Of a stretch of DNA of 64,000 nucleotides, positions 12,378-20,854 are shown piece by piece; position 1 is the stretch's first letter, and each line of letters starts with the position of its first letter. The position numbers and the translations under genes are program-made. The notes below the pieces were generated by a model. That model saw nothing but the letters and a program-made list of their open reading frames with translations, was not told the origin of the DNA and did not search any database. The stretch spans positions 5,208,001 through 5,272,000 of the forward strand of contig NZ_CP107928.1 in the NCBI RefSeq assembly GCF_036030735.1, written 5' to 3'. Source of the stretch: Streptomyces sp. NBC_00425. Its GTDB lineage: Bacteria > Actinomycetota > Actinomycetes > Streptomycetales > Streptomycetaceae.

Positions 12378-13699
12378 CGCCCTTCACCTCCCGTGCGGTT
12401 GTTGCTGCTGTTTCGGGTGTTGCCTGCGTGCGGGGTGTTGACGGGGCTGCTCGCGCGGGGCGCGGGTGCGGCGGAGGGGACAGATCCGCCGCCCCCGTTC
12501 GAGGTGCGCGAGCTGTGTGCGGCGACCCCGCCGGACACCGGGTTGGCCGGGCGGCCCCCGGAGGACCCGGACGAGCCGCCGTTGTCCGCGCGGGTGCTGT
12601 GCGTCTTGATGCCCTGGGCGACCAGGTTCGCCGGGGAACTGATGACGGCGGCGGCCTTGCCCTCGGCTCCCTGCATGATGCGGTTGTTGCGGCCGTTCGC
12701 GATCTCGTCGCCGAAGCCGGGGACGAAGCGGTAGATCATCGCGCTGGCGAAGATGGCGAGCAGGATGATGGAGAGGCCGGAGACGACGGCGGAGAAGGAG
12801 TCCGGTCCGTCGGCGGAGGACAGCGCTCCGGCAAGGCCGAGCACTATCACGATGACCGGTTTGACGAGGATGACGGCGATCATGATGCCGGCCCAGCGGC
12901 GGACGTGGCTCCACAGGTTCTTGTCGACCAGGCCCGCGTAGACGACCGTGCCGAGCAGCGCGCCCACGTAGAGCAGGGCGGCCCGGATGACGAGCTCCAG
13001 CCACAGCACGCCGGCGGCGAGGATCGACACCAGGGACACGACGATCAGCATGATCGGGCCGCCGCCGATGTTCTCGCCCTTGGCGAGGGCCTGCGAGAAG
13101 GTGCCGAAGAACGTGTCGGTCTGGTTGCCGGTCGTCTTGGCGAGGACGTCCGTGATGCCGTCCGTGGCGGAGACGACGGTGTAGAGGACGAGGGGGGTGA
13201 AGGCGGAGGCCAGGACCGTCAGCCAGAGGAACCCGACGGCTTCGCCGATGGCGGTGGTCAGGGGCACTCCGCGTACCGCCCGCTTGGCGACGGCCAGCAG
13301 CCACAGCAGCAGCGTCAGGACCGTCGAGGCGGCGAAGACGACGGCGTACTGCTTGAGGAACCGCTCGTTGGTGAAGTCGACGTTCGCCGTGTCCTTCACG
13401 GCGGCGCTGAGCTTGTCGACGGTCCAGGAGGCGGCGTCGGCGCAGCCCTTGGCGAGGGAGGAGAGGGGGTCGAGCGTGTCGGAGACGCCGGGGTTGGTGG
13501 TGGAGGAGTCCCCGTTGCCCCTCTCGCAGTACTTCTTGGCCTCGCCGGGGATGAGACTGCAGTCGAGGGTGCCGGACGGCGCGGGTGTCGGAGTGGGCGA
13601 CGGGGCCGCGAAGGCGTGGGTGGCCAGCAGCACGGCCGAGGTCTGGACGGCTGTCACGACTCCGGCGAGCCGGAGCAGGCGGCGCGGCTTACCGGGCAT
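12374..13699 (-). CDS. VirB6/TrbL-like polytopic membrane protein
   Basis: 441 residues: an N-terminal signal-like helix (LAGVVTAVQTSAVLLATHAFA), a short extracytoplasmic part with a Cys pair (LDCSLIPGEAKKYC), then about six membrane helices between residues 115 and 345, and a Ser/Gly/Asn-rich hydrophilic tail of about 90 residues. The layout (amphipathic stretch, multiple helices, disordered tail) is that of VirB6/TrbL/TcpH channel components. ATG 13699 is preceded by GGAGGG; it overlaps the upstream stop by 11 bases. Family assignment rests on layout and context, not on a diagnostic motif. Confidence 0.65.
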   Translation of the reverse strand: MPGKPRRLLRLAGVVTAVQTSAVLLATHAFAAPSPTPTPAPSGTLDCSLIPGEAKKYCERGNGDSSTTNPGVSDTLDPLSSLAKGCADAASWTVDKLSAAVKDTANVDFTNERFLKQYAVVFAASTVLTLLLWLLAVAKRAVRGVPLTTAIGEAVGFLWLTVLASAFTPLVLYTVVSATDGITDVLAKTTGNQTDTFFGTFSQALAKGENIGGGPIMLIVVSLVSILAAGVLWLELVIRAALLYVGALLGTVVYAGLVDKNLWSHVRRWAGIMIAVILVKPVIVIVLGLAGALSSADGPDSFSAVVSGLSIILLAIFASAMIYRFVPGFGDEIANGRNNRIMQGAEGKAAAVISSPANLVAQGIKTHSTRADNGGSSGSSGGRPANPVSGGVAAHSSRTSNGGGGSVPSAAPAPRASSPVNTPHAGNTRNSSNNRTGGEGR

Positions 13700-14537
13700 A
13701 CGTGAACCCTCCGTACTCCTCGATGGCCTTGCTGATCTCGTCGGACGTGGCGGCGGCATCGTCGCCGGGGACCGGCGCGGGGCCGTCCTGCTGTGTGTCG
13801 TGCACGATCTTCCAGTCGCCGTCGGTCCACTGGAGGTCGAAGGTCCAGGTCTTCCACGACGAGGTGACCGGGTCGGTGGAGGTCGTCCCGGACATGCCGA
13901 TGAGGCCCAGGTACCAGACGGCGACCTTGGCGCTCGCGGCGGAGTAGGACTGGGCGGTCGTGCCCACCGGCACCACGCGCGAGACGAAGGTGTCGCCCTG
14001 CGGTGCGTTGCCGTCGGCGTCGAGGCCCATCCTCGCGAGGAAGTCGGTCGAGTACGCCTGATCCATCGGGGCCTTCAGAGCGGCCGCTGCGGTGGCGGTG
14101 TAGACCGTGTCGACGAGGTCGTGCCGGCTGTCCTCCTGGAACATGCCGGTCGAGCCCAGGGCCACCGCGAAGTTGGCGGCGGCCGACTCCGCTCCCTGCT
14201 TGGTGTGGGCGAAGCCCGAGGGGATGCCGCCCGTCTTCGACTGCACCGGCTTCGTGCCCGTGGGGGTCGTGCTGGTGGCGTTCGGCTTGTCGCCGCCCGT
14301 CGGAGCGGACGACCCGGAAGAGGAATCGTCTCCTCCACGGTTCGCGAAGGCGATCGCCGCGATCAGCACGACGACGACGCCGACCACCGTCACCATGCTG
14401 CGAGAGGGGCCGCGCGCGCCTCTGCGGGCTCCGCCGTAGGGGTCGTCCTCGGGCAGCCGGAGGCGTGTTCCGCCGTAGCGGTGGCCCTCGTCGGTGCGCG
14501 TGGGTTCGCCGTAGTCGTTCTCGTCGCCGGGAGTCAT
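13689..14537 (-). CDS. Single-pass protein, TcpC/VirB8-like
   Basis: 282 residues: acidic N-terminal 45 residues inside, one membrane helix (SMVTVVGVVVVLIAAIAFA, about 46-64), a Ser/Thr/Gly linker, then an extracytoplasmic domain of about 170 residues with the alternating helix/strand pattern and the W-x-x-W-T-F-D-L-Q-W-x-D-G-D-W-K-I ending typical of NTF2-like folds. That topology matches VirB8 and the Gram-positive TcpC scaffold proteins. Start ATG 14537 follows GAGGGGG. Second gene of the cluster, overlapping the next by 11 bases. Confidence 0.65.
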   Translation of the reverse strand: MTPGDENDYGEPTRTDEGHRYGGTRLRLPEDDPYGGARRGARGPSRSMVTVVGVVVVLIAAIAFANRGGDDSSSGSSAPTGGDKPNATSTTPTGTKPVQSKTGGIPSGFAHTKQGAESAAANFAVALGSTGMFQEDSRHDLVDTVYTATAAAALKAPMDQAYSTDFLARMGLDADGNAPQGDTFVSRVVPVGTTAQSYSAASAKVAVWYLGLIGMSGTTSTDPVTSSWKTWTFDLQWTDGDWKIVHDTQQDGPAPVPGDDAAATSDEISKAIEEYGGFTYAR

Positions 14538-14737
14538 GCCGGGTACGCCCCCTCGTTGCCGTACCGGAACGCGTAGCAGTACGACGGTAGCCGTGCTGGT
14601 TCCCGCGCGGGCGCGGTGTGGTGACTCGACATCAGGGACATCAGGGAAACGCAACCTCAGCCGGTGGGCACGACAGGTGGGTGGGGACGGGGGGCCGGGC
14701 GTGCCCGGACGGGACTGGGGGTGCTGCGGGGCCGCAG

Positions 14738-15046
14738 CTACACCGCCATGCCGTACACGATCGTGAACAGCGTCCCCAGGGAACCGATGATGAAGACGCC
14801 TGTCAGCCCGGCGATGATGAGGCCCTTGCCCTGTTCCGCACTGAAGGTGTCCCGCAGGGCCGTCGCGCCGATGCGCTGTTTGGCCGCGCCCCAGATGGCG
14901 ATGCCGAGGCAGAGGAGGATGGCGACCGCCATCACGACCTCGATCATCACCTTCGCCTCGTTGCCCAGGCTGCCGAAGGGCCCCCAGTCGGGAGCGATCC
15001 CGCCGATGATGGTGTTGATGTCGCCCTTGTCGGCCGCGAACAGCAT
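14738..15046 (-). CDS. Small two-helix membrane protein, first gene of the cluster
   Basis: 102 residues with two long membrane helices (about 32-55, VMIEVVMAVAILLCLGIAIW, and 74-97, GLIIAGLTGVFIIGSLGTLF) joined by a basic loop. Size and topology resemble VirB2/TrbC pilin-type or holin-like subunits that sit at the head of Gram-positive conjugation clusters, but there is no signature residue. ATG at 15046 with GGGGCGG/GGTGA upstream; GTG at 15055 would add three residues. About 200 bases separate it from the next gene, so it may also be expressed on its own, at higher level. Confidence 0.6.
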   Translation of the reverse strand: MLFAADKGDINTIIGGIAPDWGPFGSLGNEAKVMIEVVMAVAILLCLGIAIWGAAKQRIGATALRDTFSAEQGKGLIIAGLTGVFIIGSLGTLFTIVYGMAV

Positions 15047-15332
15047 GTAAGTCACCGCCCCTGGTGGGTAGTTCCGCCGCCCTCTGCCGGTGTGCAGAGG
15101 TCACGTCTCATTCTCGCCGACAAAGTCGCCGTCGTATGTCGACTTGGCGTCATTGACAGGCGGGATTCGTACGAATAGCTCGTATGGTCACTCTGTGTAT
15201 CACGGCAGGTCACGCCGGGCAACGAGGCCGGAGCGGAACCTGTGGTGTGGTTCCGTCGTTAGCCCACTTCACGGCCCTGTGCGGTTTCTGACGGCCGGTC
15301 GGGTGAGCGTACGTTTCGATGTTCTCACGAGG
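15047..15332. promoter_or_regulatory. Upstream region of the secretion-like cluster with a perfect palindrome
   Basis: No convincing gene. It must hold the minus-strand promoter of the six-gene cluster. A perfect 12-base palindrome ATTCGTACGAAT lies at 15165-15176 in a locally AT-rich patch about 120 bases before the first start codon, a plausible operator. A plus-strand TTGACA at 15153 has no gene to serve. Confidence 0.45.
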
Positions 15333-15377
15333 AAGGGCGAACGGGCCGCGGCTGGGTGCCGCGGCCCGTTCGCCCTT
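15333..15377. terminator. Strong hairpin terminator after the S53 peptidase
   Basis: 20-bp perfect stem (15333-15352 with 15358-15377) around the loop TGGGT, flanked by A and T runs. It lies downstream of the minus-strand peptidase gene and shields the secretion-like cluster from read-through. Confidence 0.85.
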
Positions 15378-15434
15378 TCGCCACGGGTGGCCCCCACGGC
15401 CCACTGTGGCTGATCGGTGTGACGGGAGGTCAGG

Positions 15435-16775
15435 TCATCCGGTGAAGGCGTCCGTCCCCTCGGGGGTGCCGAGGCCGGTGGGGCCGTCGTAGCCGGAGCG
15501 GGCGGTGCAGAGGTAGGACGCGCTGGAGGAGCAGGTGCCGTTGCTGCCGCTGGTGACGTCGTTCAGGGCGGAGGTGCCGGCGGCCGCGTAGGGGTACGAG
15601 GCCGGGTAGTCGCTGCTGCCGGGGGTGCCGGCGAGGGCGTAGACGGCGGCGATGATGGGCGAGGAGGCGCTGGTGCCGCCGAAGGTGTACCAGCCGGCGG
15701 TGACGCCGTAGGAGTCGTAGACGGAGACGCCGGTCGCCGGGTCGGCCACGGCCGAGACGTCGGAGACGGTGCGCTTGGCGCAGCCGGTGTCGGTCTGCCA
15801 GGTCGGCTTGGCGTCGTAGGCGGAGCAGCCGGAGCCGGTGCCCTCGGTGGAGCTGGTGTTCCAGACCTTCTCGGTCCAGCCGCGGGAGTTCGAGGACGTG
15901 GACAGGGCGGTGCCGCCGACGGACGTCACGTACCTGGAGGCGGCCGGGTACTCGGCCCCGTAGCCCTCGTCGCCCGCGCTGACGGTGATGGCGACGCCGG
16001 CGTGCTTGAAGTACGAGGTGTCGTACGAGGTGTCCGAGGAGGACTCGGAGCCGCCGTAGCTGTTGGACACGAACTTCGCGCCCAGCGTGACGGCCTCGTT
16101 CACGGCCTTGCCGAGGTTGGTCATGGAGGCGGAGGTCGCCTCGACGAGCAGGATCTTGCAGTTCGGGCAGACCGCGCTGGCCATGTCGAGGTCGAGGGAC
16201 TCCTCCTCGGCCCAGCCGCTGTCGGCGGAGGGCAGCGAGGTCGTCGAGCCGGTCTGGCTCACCTTCTTGAAGCAGCCGCTCGCCACCGTGCAGGCGGGGA
16301 GGCCGTAGTAGGAGCGGTACTTGGCGAGGTCGGCGGCTGCGTTCGGGTCGTCGTACGCGTCGACGATGGCGATGGTCTCGCCGGAGCCGTTGCTGGAGGC
16401 GGCGTCGGCCAGGCCGTAGGCGTCCTGGAGGTCGGACGGCCCGTAGCCGGTGGGGGACGCGGCGGCCGCCTTCGGGGTGACGCCGGCGGTCCGGCCGGTG
16501 TCGGCGGCGCGTTCCTTCTGGAAGGCGGTGGTGCCGCCGGTGACGCGGAAGGAGTTGCAGGTCAGGTCGCCCTTGTGCTTGGGGGTGGCACAGGGGGTGG
16601 CCGCCCAGGTGACCTTCGAGGACGTCGTCTTGGCGGTGGTGGCGGGCGCCGCGCTCGCCTGGGCCGCGGTGCCGAGTCCGGCGAGCACGAGGGCGGCGGC
16701 GCCGAGGACGGAGGCGCCGGCGCGGCGGCGTCGGCCGGATCTGGCGGGGGAGGCGGGGGAAGTCGTCGTACGCAA
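15435..16775 (-). CDS. Secreted S53 family (sedolisin) serine peptidase
   Basis: 446 residues. A twin-arginine-like basic N-terminus and hydrophobic helix (VLGAAALVLAGLGTAAQASA) export it. The S53 catalytic set is visible: Glu/Asp in EEESLDLD (about residue 192), the oxyanion Asp in SAGDEG (about 268) and the nucleophile in GGTSASSP (about 370). The pro-domain seen in classical sedolisins is short here, about 60 residues. Start is TTG at 16775, decided by AGGAG eight bases upstream; no ATG or GTG is well placed. It degrades extracellular protein, usually at low pH in this family. A strong terminator follows. Confidence 0.85.
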   Translation of the reverse strand: MRTTTSPASPARSGRRRRAGASVLGAAALVLAGLGTAAQASAAPATTAKTTSSKVTWAATPCATPKHKGDLTCNSFRVTGGTTAFQKERAADTGRTAGVTPKAAAASPTGYGPSDLQDAYGLADAASSNGSGETIAIVDAYDDPNAAADLAKYRSYYGLPACTVASGCFKKVSQTGSTTSLPSADSGWAEEESLDLDMASAVCPNCKILLVEATSASMTNLGKAVNEAVTLGAKFVSNSYGGSESSSDTSYDTSYFKHAGVAITVSAGDEGYGAEYPAASRYVTSVGGTALSTSSNSRGWTEKVWNTSSTEGTGSGCSAYDAKPTWQTDTGCAKRTVSDVSAVADPATGVSVYDSYGVTAGWYTFGGTSASSPIIAAVYALAGTPGSSDYPASYPYAAAGTSALNDVTSGSNGTCSSSASYLCTARSGYDGPTGLGTPEGTDAFTG

Positions 16776-16883
16776 CGGACAGCTCCTGATGATGGGGTGA
16801 CAGGGGCGGTGCGGGTGGGGGGTGATGCGTGCCACCGGTACGTGGTCTCCGGAGGCGGGCGGCGGCCCACGACGACTGTTCCT

Positions 16884-16904
16884 TTGTTGAGTACGCGACA
16901 ACAA
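16884..16904. promoter_or_regulatory. Inverted repeat upstream of the S53 peptidase
   Basis: TTGTTG and CAACAA flank nine bases about 110 bases before the peptidase start. The rest of the 16776-17337 gap holds no gene: near 16992-17040 CACTTGACC and GGTCAAGTG form a second inverted repeat, and 17100-17200 is a run of G tracts. Any operator role is a guess. Confidence 0.35.
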
Positions 16905-17337
16905 GATGCCTGGCGGAATCCTGACTTCCGCCATACCGGAGGGGGCGGGTGATTGCTGATCAATGGCGGGGGGATGGTGCGGCGATGGCCGTCACTTGAC
17001 CTCCGGTGACCTCAGGTGGCCTCCGGTGCGGTCAAGTGGCTTCGGTGTGGCGGGACTTCGACTTGCATGGTGTCGCCGGCCGCGCGCGGATGCGGGCGGG
17101 TCGGGGGCGGCGGGCGGGCCGGCTGGCCGGGGGGCCGGGGTTGGGCGGGCCGGGGGCCGGCGGGTGACGTCGAGCCGGGGGTGACGCCGGGCGGGGTGAG
17201 GAGTGCGTCCCGGGCAGGTCTGTGCTGCCGTCCAGGGGGCATCCGTACGGGAGAGCGAAGGAGGAACGATTGTGCGAGCCGAGTGCGGGTAGCGTCGGAA
17301 GTGCTATCTGTCGCTTCTCTCACCTTCGTGGGACACA

Positions 17338-18102
17338 GTGGATCCGATGAACCGAAAAGCGCTGCTCGGTGCGGTCGTGCTGCTGGCCGTCACCTCCGCC
17401 TCCGAGGCGGCCGCCGACGGGGGCCCCGGGCCCCTGGGGGTGACGGCCGTGGCCGCGTCGACGCCGCAGTCCGCGAAGGTCGGCGCGCTGTTCGCGGCGG
17501 ACGACGCGGACGCCGGCAGGCTGGCCGGCCGGCACGTCTGCACGGCGTCCGTGGTGCACAGCCCGCACCGCGATCTCATCGTCACGGCGGCGCACTGTCT
17601 GCTCGACGCAGGCGACGTGGCGTTCGTCCCCGGCTACCGGGACGGCGAGGCCCCCTACGGCGTCTGGAAGGTCGCGAAGGTCTTCCTGCCCGACGGGTGG
17701 ACGCGAGGGCAGGACGAGGACAGCGACGTGGCGTTCGCCACGCTCGAGGAGCAGGACGGCGAGGGCGTCGAGGACGTGGTCGGCGGCAACCGGTTCGCCC
17801 CGGGCACCGCCACGGGAGCCACGGCCGTGACCGTCACGGGATACCCCAATGCCGCTGAGGCGCCGATCCGGTGCGTGAACAAGCCCACCGCCCACACCGG
17901 CACCCAGCAGCGCATAGCCTGCCCCGGCTTCTCCGGCGGCACCAGCGGCAGCCCGTGGGTGAACGGCTACGGCGAGGTCGTCGGCATACTGGGCGGTCAC
18001 GAGCAGGGCGGATCCACGGACGACGTCTCGTACAGCGTGGTCCTGGGACCGGAGGCCGCGCAGCTGTACCGGGAGGCGGCCTCCGATTCCCAGGAGCCCT
18101 AG
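17338..18102 (+). CDS. Secreted trypsin-like (S1) serine protease
   Basis: 254 residues with a Sec signal (KALLGAVVLLAVTSASEAAA). The catalytic triad is clear: His in VTAAHCL (about 85), Asp in DEDSDVAFATL (about 131), Ser in GGTSGSPWV (about 205). Cys pairs near His (HVC...AAHC) and before Ser (RIACPG) suit a chymotrypsin fold. It resembles the small extracellular streptomycete S1 peptidases. GTG 17338 is used; ATG 17347 is possible and would drop three residues. Its stop overlaps the convergent carbonic anhydrase stop in the palindrome CTAG. Confidence 0.85.
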   Translation: MDPMNRKALLGAVVLLAVTSASEAAADGGPGPLGVTAVAASTPQSAKVGALFAADDADAGRLAGRHVCTASVVHSPHRDLIVTAAHCLLDAGDVAFVPGYRDGEAPYGVWKVAKVFLPDGWTRGQDEDSDVAFATLEEQDGEGVEDVVGGNRFAPGTATGATAVTVTGYPNAAEAPIRCVNKPTAHTGTQQRIACPGFSGGTSGSPWVNGYGEVVGILGGHEQGGSTDDVSYSVVLGPEAAQLYREAASDSQEP

Positions 18103-18872
18103 GCGATGGGGTGCACGAGCTGGGTGGTGAGCTCGTAGCGGGCGCCGACGACGGCCAGCTCGCCGGCCGAGATCTTCGCGGCGAGGTCGGGCTCGGCGGC
18201 GAGATGTGAGCGGACGGCTCGTATGTTGGCGTCGACGGTCGAGTCGACGCGGGCGTCGCCGGTCTTCGTGCGGTCGATGGACGGGGATATCCGGTCCGCC
18301 AGATACTGGATGTGAGCGGGCAGCCGCTCACCGGTCAGATCCGCCTGCACCGCGGCCTTCACCGCGCCGCACGACTGGTGCCCGAGCACCATGACCAGCG
18401 GTATCCCCAGTTCCAGCACTCCGTAGGCCACGCTGCCGAGAACGGCCTCGTCGAGCACCTCGCCCGCGCTGCGAACGGTCATCAGGTCACCGAGACCCTG
18501 GTCGAACACCAGCTCGGGCGGCACGCGCGAGTCGATGCAGCCGAGGACCACGGCGAAGGGCTGCTGCCCTGCCGTCAGGCTTGTCCGGACCGCGGGCGTC
18601 TCGTCCGGATGGCGCTCGCAGTAGGTGCGCCAGCGCCGGTTGCCCGCGGCGAGTTCCCGCAGCGCACCGTCGGCGGTGGTGGGCCGGGGCGCGGCGGCGC
18701 GCGGGGTGCCGCCGCGCGAAGCGGTCGCGCGAGGAGCGGCGGAGGCGGGGGCCGCGGCGAGGGCGAGGCCGCCCAGGGTCGCCGTGCCTGCGAGGCCGCG
18801 CAGCAGCGCGCGACGGGCGGTGGCGGCCGGAGGGTGCTGGACGGATCTGTGGGGGATGCCTTCAGGATTCAC
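18099..18872 (-). CDS. Exported beta-class carbonic anhydrase
   Basis: 257 residues. The zinc set of beta carbonic anhydrases is complete: C-x-D-S-R in LGCIDSRVPPE, and H-x-x-C in LGHQSCGAV, with the dyad Asp/Arg in CIDSR. It interconverts CO2 and bicarbonate. The N-terminus (TARRALLRGLAGTATLGGLALAAAPASA) is a twin-arginine type signal, so it works outside the membrane, unlike most family members. The GTG at 18872 is likely; it has no ribosome binding site but a TACGTT box lies seven bases before it, so it may be leaderless. ATG starts further upstream cannot be excluded. Confidence 0.85.
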   Translation of the reverse strand: MNPEGIPHRSVQHPPAATARRALLRGLAGTATLGGLALAAAPASAAPRATASRGGTPRAAAPRPTTADGALRELAAGNRRWRTYCERHPDETPAVRTSLTAGQQPFAVVLGCIDSRVPPELVFDQGLGDLMTVRSAGEVLDEAVLGSVAYGVLELGIPLVMVLGHQSCGAVKAAVQADLTGERLPAHIQYLADRISPSIDRTKTGDARVDSTVDANIRAVRSHLAAEPDLAAKISAGELAVVGARYELTTQLVHPIA

Positions 18873-19062
18873 GGGGTGGAACGTATGCCCGAGCCCTTGG
18901 GCGGTCGCACGTGTTGCCGAATCATGGCCCCGCATGACGATCACGGGATCGAACGTTGGGCGATGCCTGGCGTCGGCCCGGTCCGCCCTTTACCCGCCGG
19001 GCGCGCGCACGACGCCCGGATCGCCTCCCTGGCCAACTGATCTATGTGGCAAGGTCGGTTCG

Positions 19063-20811
19063 GTGGACGTACTGAAGGCTCAGGACCCCGCGCGGATAGG
19101 CGCGCACACGCTTCTCGCACGGCTCGGCGCAGGTGGCATGGGGCAGGTCTACCTCGGGCGCTCGCCCGGTGGACGGCTCGTGGCGATCAAGGTCATCCGG
19201 GACGAGATCGTCGACCATCCGGAAGCGCTGACCCGGTTCCGGCGCGAGGTGGAGACGGTGCGGGCGGTCCGCAGCGCGTACACGGCCAACCTCATCGACG
19301 CCTCGCTGGACACGGCGCCCTATTGGCTGGCCACGGAGTACGTGCCGGGGCCGACGCTGGGCGGCGCGATACGGGAGCGGGGGCCGTTGCCCTCGGACAG
19401 CGCGCGGTCGCTGTTCGCCGCTCTGGCCGAAGCGTTGGCAACCGTCCACGGGTACGGAGTGACACACCGGGACCTCAAACCGCAGAACGTGATCCTCTCG
19501 CCGCAGGGGCCGCTGCTCATCGACTTCGGCATCGCCCGCGGGGCGGCGGACACGGCCCTGACGCAGACCGGATTCGCCCCGGGAACGCCCGGATACACGG
19601 CACCCGAGGTGCTGATCAGCAATCAGGTGGGCTCGGCCACGGACATGTTCGCCCTCGGGGCGATGCTGGCGTACGTCGTGACGGGACGTCCGCCGTTCGG
19701 GTCGGGCCCCACGCACGCGGTGTCGTACCGGGTGGTGCACGAGGACATCGACGTCGGCGGGGTCGAGCCGGATCTGGCCGAGCTCATACAGGACTGCGTG
19801 GCCAAGGACCCCGCCCGGCGCCCCGGGCCGGCCGAGGTGATCACCCGCTGCGCGGTGACGTCCGTGCTCGCCGAGGATCCGTTCTACGTTCGCCTCACCA
19901 GCGACATCGAGGCCGTGCCGCAGGATCTCCCGGCCGCCAGGGCGGCGGGACTGGTTCCACCGGGACATGGAGCGCCGACACCGCCGGAGGACGCGCCGAC
20001 CGTCGGGCCCGGCTACGTGCCGACGGCGCTCCCGGGGTATGTGCCCACCTTCGTGCCCCCGGCGCCGACGGCCGTTCCGGGACGGCGACGGTCGCGCCGC
20101 ACGCCGTGGGTCGTCGCCCTCGCGGTCGCCGTGGTGGTGGGGACGGGAACAGCCGTGACGCTGAAGATGCTGGAAGACAACGGGACAGGGGGGACGGGCG
20201 GGGGCTCGTCGTCCTCGGAGTCCCCCACCGCGAGCGCTGTGCCGCACAAGGTGCCGGAGTACATCCTGAACGACCGGGTCTCCCTGGACCGCTGGACTTT
20301 GTCGACCGAGCCGGCAGAGGCAGTGCACGGCATCGGCAAGTGCGCCCAGGTCGGCGCCGTCAGCGCACCGAAGGAACTCCAGTACGCGGTGGACGACCTC
20401 GACGATCCGGACTCCGCCACCGTCGTCAGACGCGCGAGAATCACCTTCCGCTTCAAGTACGCGGAGATCGAGGACAAGAAGCCGGCCCCGTACTACGTCT
20501 CGGTGGGCGTGAAACCGCCGCACGAGATAGACGCCGACACGGGCAAGCCGTACGAGGTGATGATGGAGAGCAAGAACGTCGGCTACACGAGCAAGCCCGT
20601 GGACATCTACGAGCACTGGAAGGAAGGCGGGTTCGTCGAGTTGACCTACCCCGACGACTTCCAGGGACACTTCTCCGCGAGCAAAGGCGAGGCGGCGATC
20701 CCCGTGGTCAACGACCCGGGTGACTGGACCGCCGTCATCTATCACGTCAAGAGCAGCCCGACCGACTACGAGAGCATCGGTTGCACCGGATTCCGGGTGG
20801 GAAGCTCATAG
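19063..20811 (+). CDS. Transmembrane serine/threonine protein kinase (PknB-like)
   Basis: 582 residues. The kinase domain spans about 13-265: glycine loop LGAGGMGQVYLG, VAIK lysine (43), catalytic loop HRDLKPQN, DFGIA, and GYTAPEV in the activation segment. A Pro-rich stretch follows, then one membrane helix (WVVALAVAVVVGTGTAV, about 347-365) and a 200-residue external domain with two Cys (GKCAQVG, IGCTGF) and no PASTA repeat. It would phosphorylate cytoplasmic targets in response to an unknown outside signal. The GTG at 19063 gives a family-typical N-terminus directly before the glycine loop. Confidence 0.88.
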   Translation: MDVLKAQDPARIGAHTLLARLGAGGMGQVYLGRSPGGRLVAIKVIRDEIVDHPEALTRFRREVETVRAVRSAYTANLIDASLDTAPYWLATEYVPGPTLGGAIRERGPLPSDSARSLFAALAEALATVHGYGVTHRDLKPQNVILSPQGPLLIDFGIARGAADTALTQTGFAPGTPGYTAPEVLISNQVGSATDMFALGAMLAYVVTGRPPFGSGPTHAVSYRVVHEDIDVGGVEPDLAELIQDCVAKDPARRPGPAEVITRCAVTSVLAEDPFYVRLTSDIEAVPQDLPAARAAGLVPPGHGAPTPPEDAPTVGPGYVPTALPGYVPTFVPPAPTAVPGRRRSRRTPWVVALAVAVVVGTGTAVTLKMLEDNGTGGTGGGSSSSESPTASAVPHKVPEYILNDRVSLDRWTLSTEPAEAVHGIGKCAQVGAVSAPKELQYAVDDLDDPDSATVVRRARITFRFKYAEIEDKKPAPYYVSVGVKPPHEIDADTGKPYEVMMESKNVGYTSKPVDIYEHWKEGGFVELTYPDDFQGHFSASKGEAAIPVVNDPGDWTAVIYHVKSSPTDYESIGCTGFRVGSS

Positions 20812-20854
20812 ACTGACGGGGGCAGAATCCCGCGCGGACGAGGGGCGGTTGACG

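Noticed and set aside
7810..15046. Integrative conjugative element
   Set aside because: No relaxase, integrase, replication protein, att repeats or tRNA border; base composition like the neighbours.
15090..15413. Plus-strand open frame of 107 codons in the gap before the secretion-like cluster
   Set aside because: It runs through the terminator hairpin, has no ribosome site and looks random.
16963..17184. Gly/Arg-rich open frame in the G-tract region
   Set aside because: Composition is that of untranslated G-rich DNA; no ribosome site.
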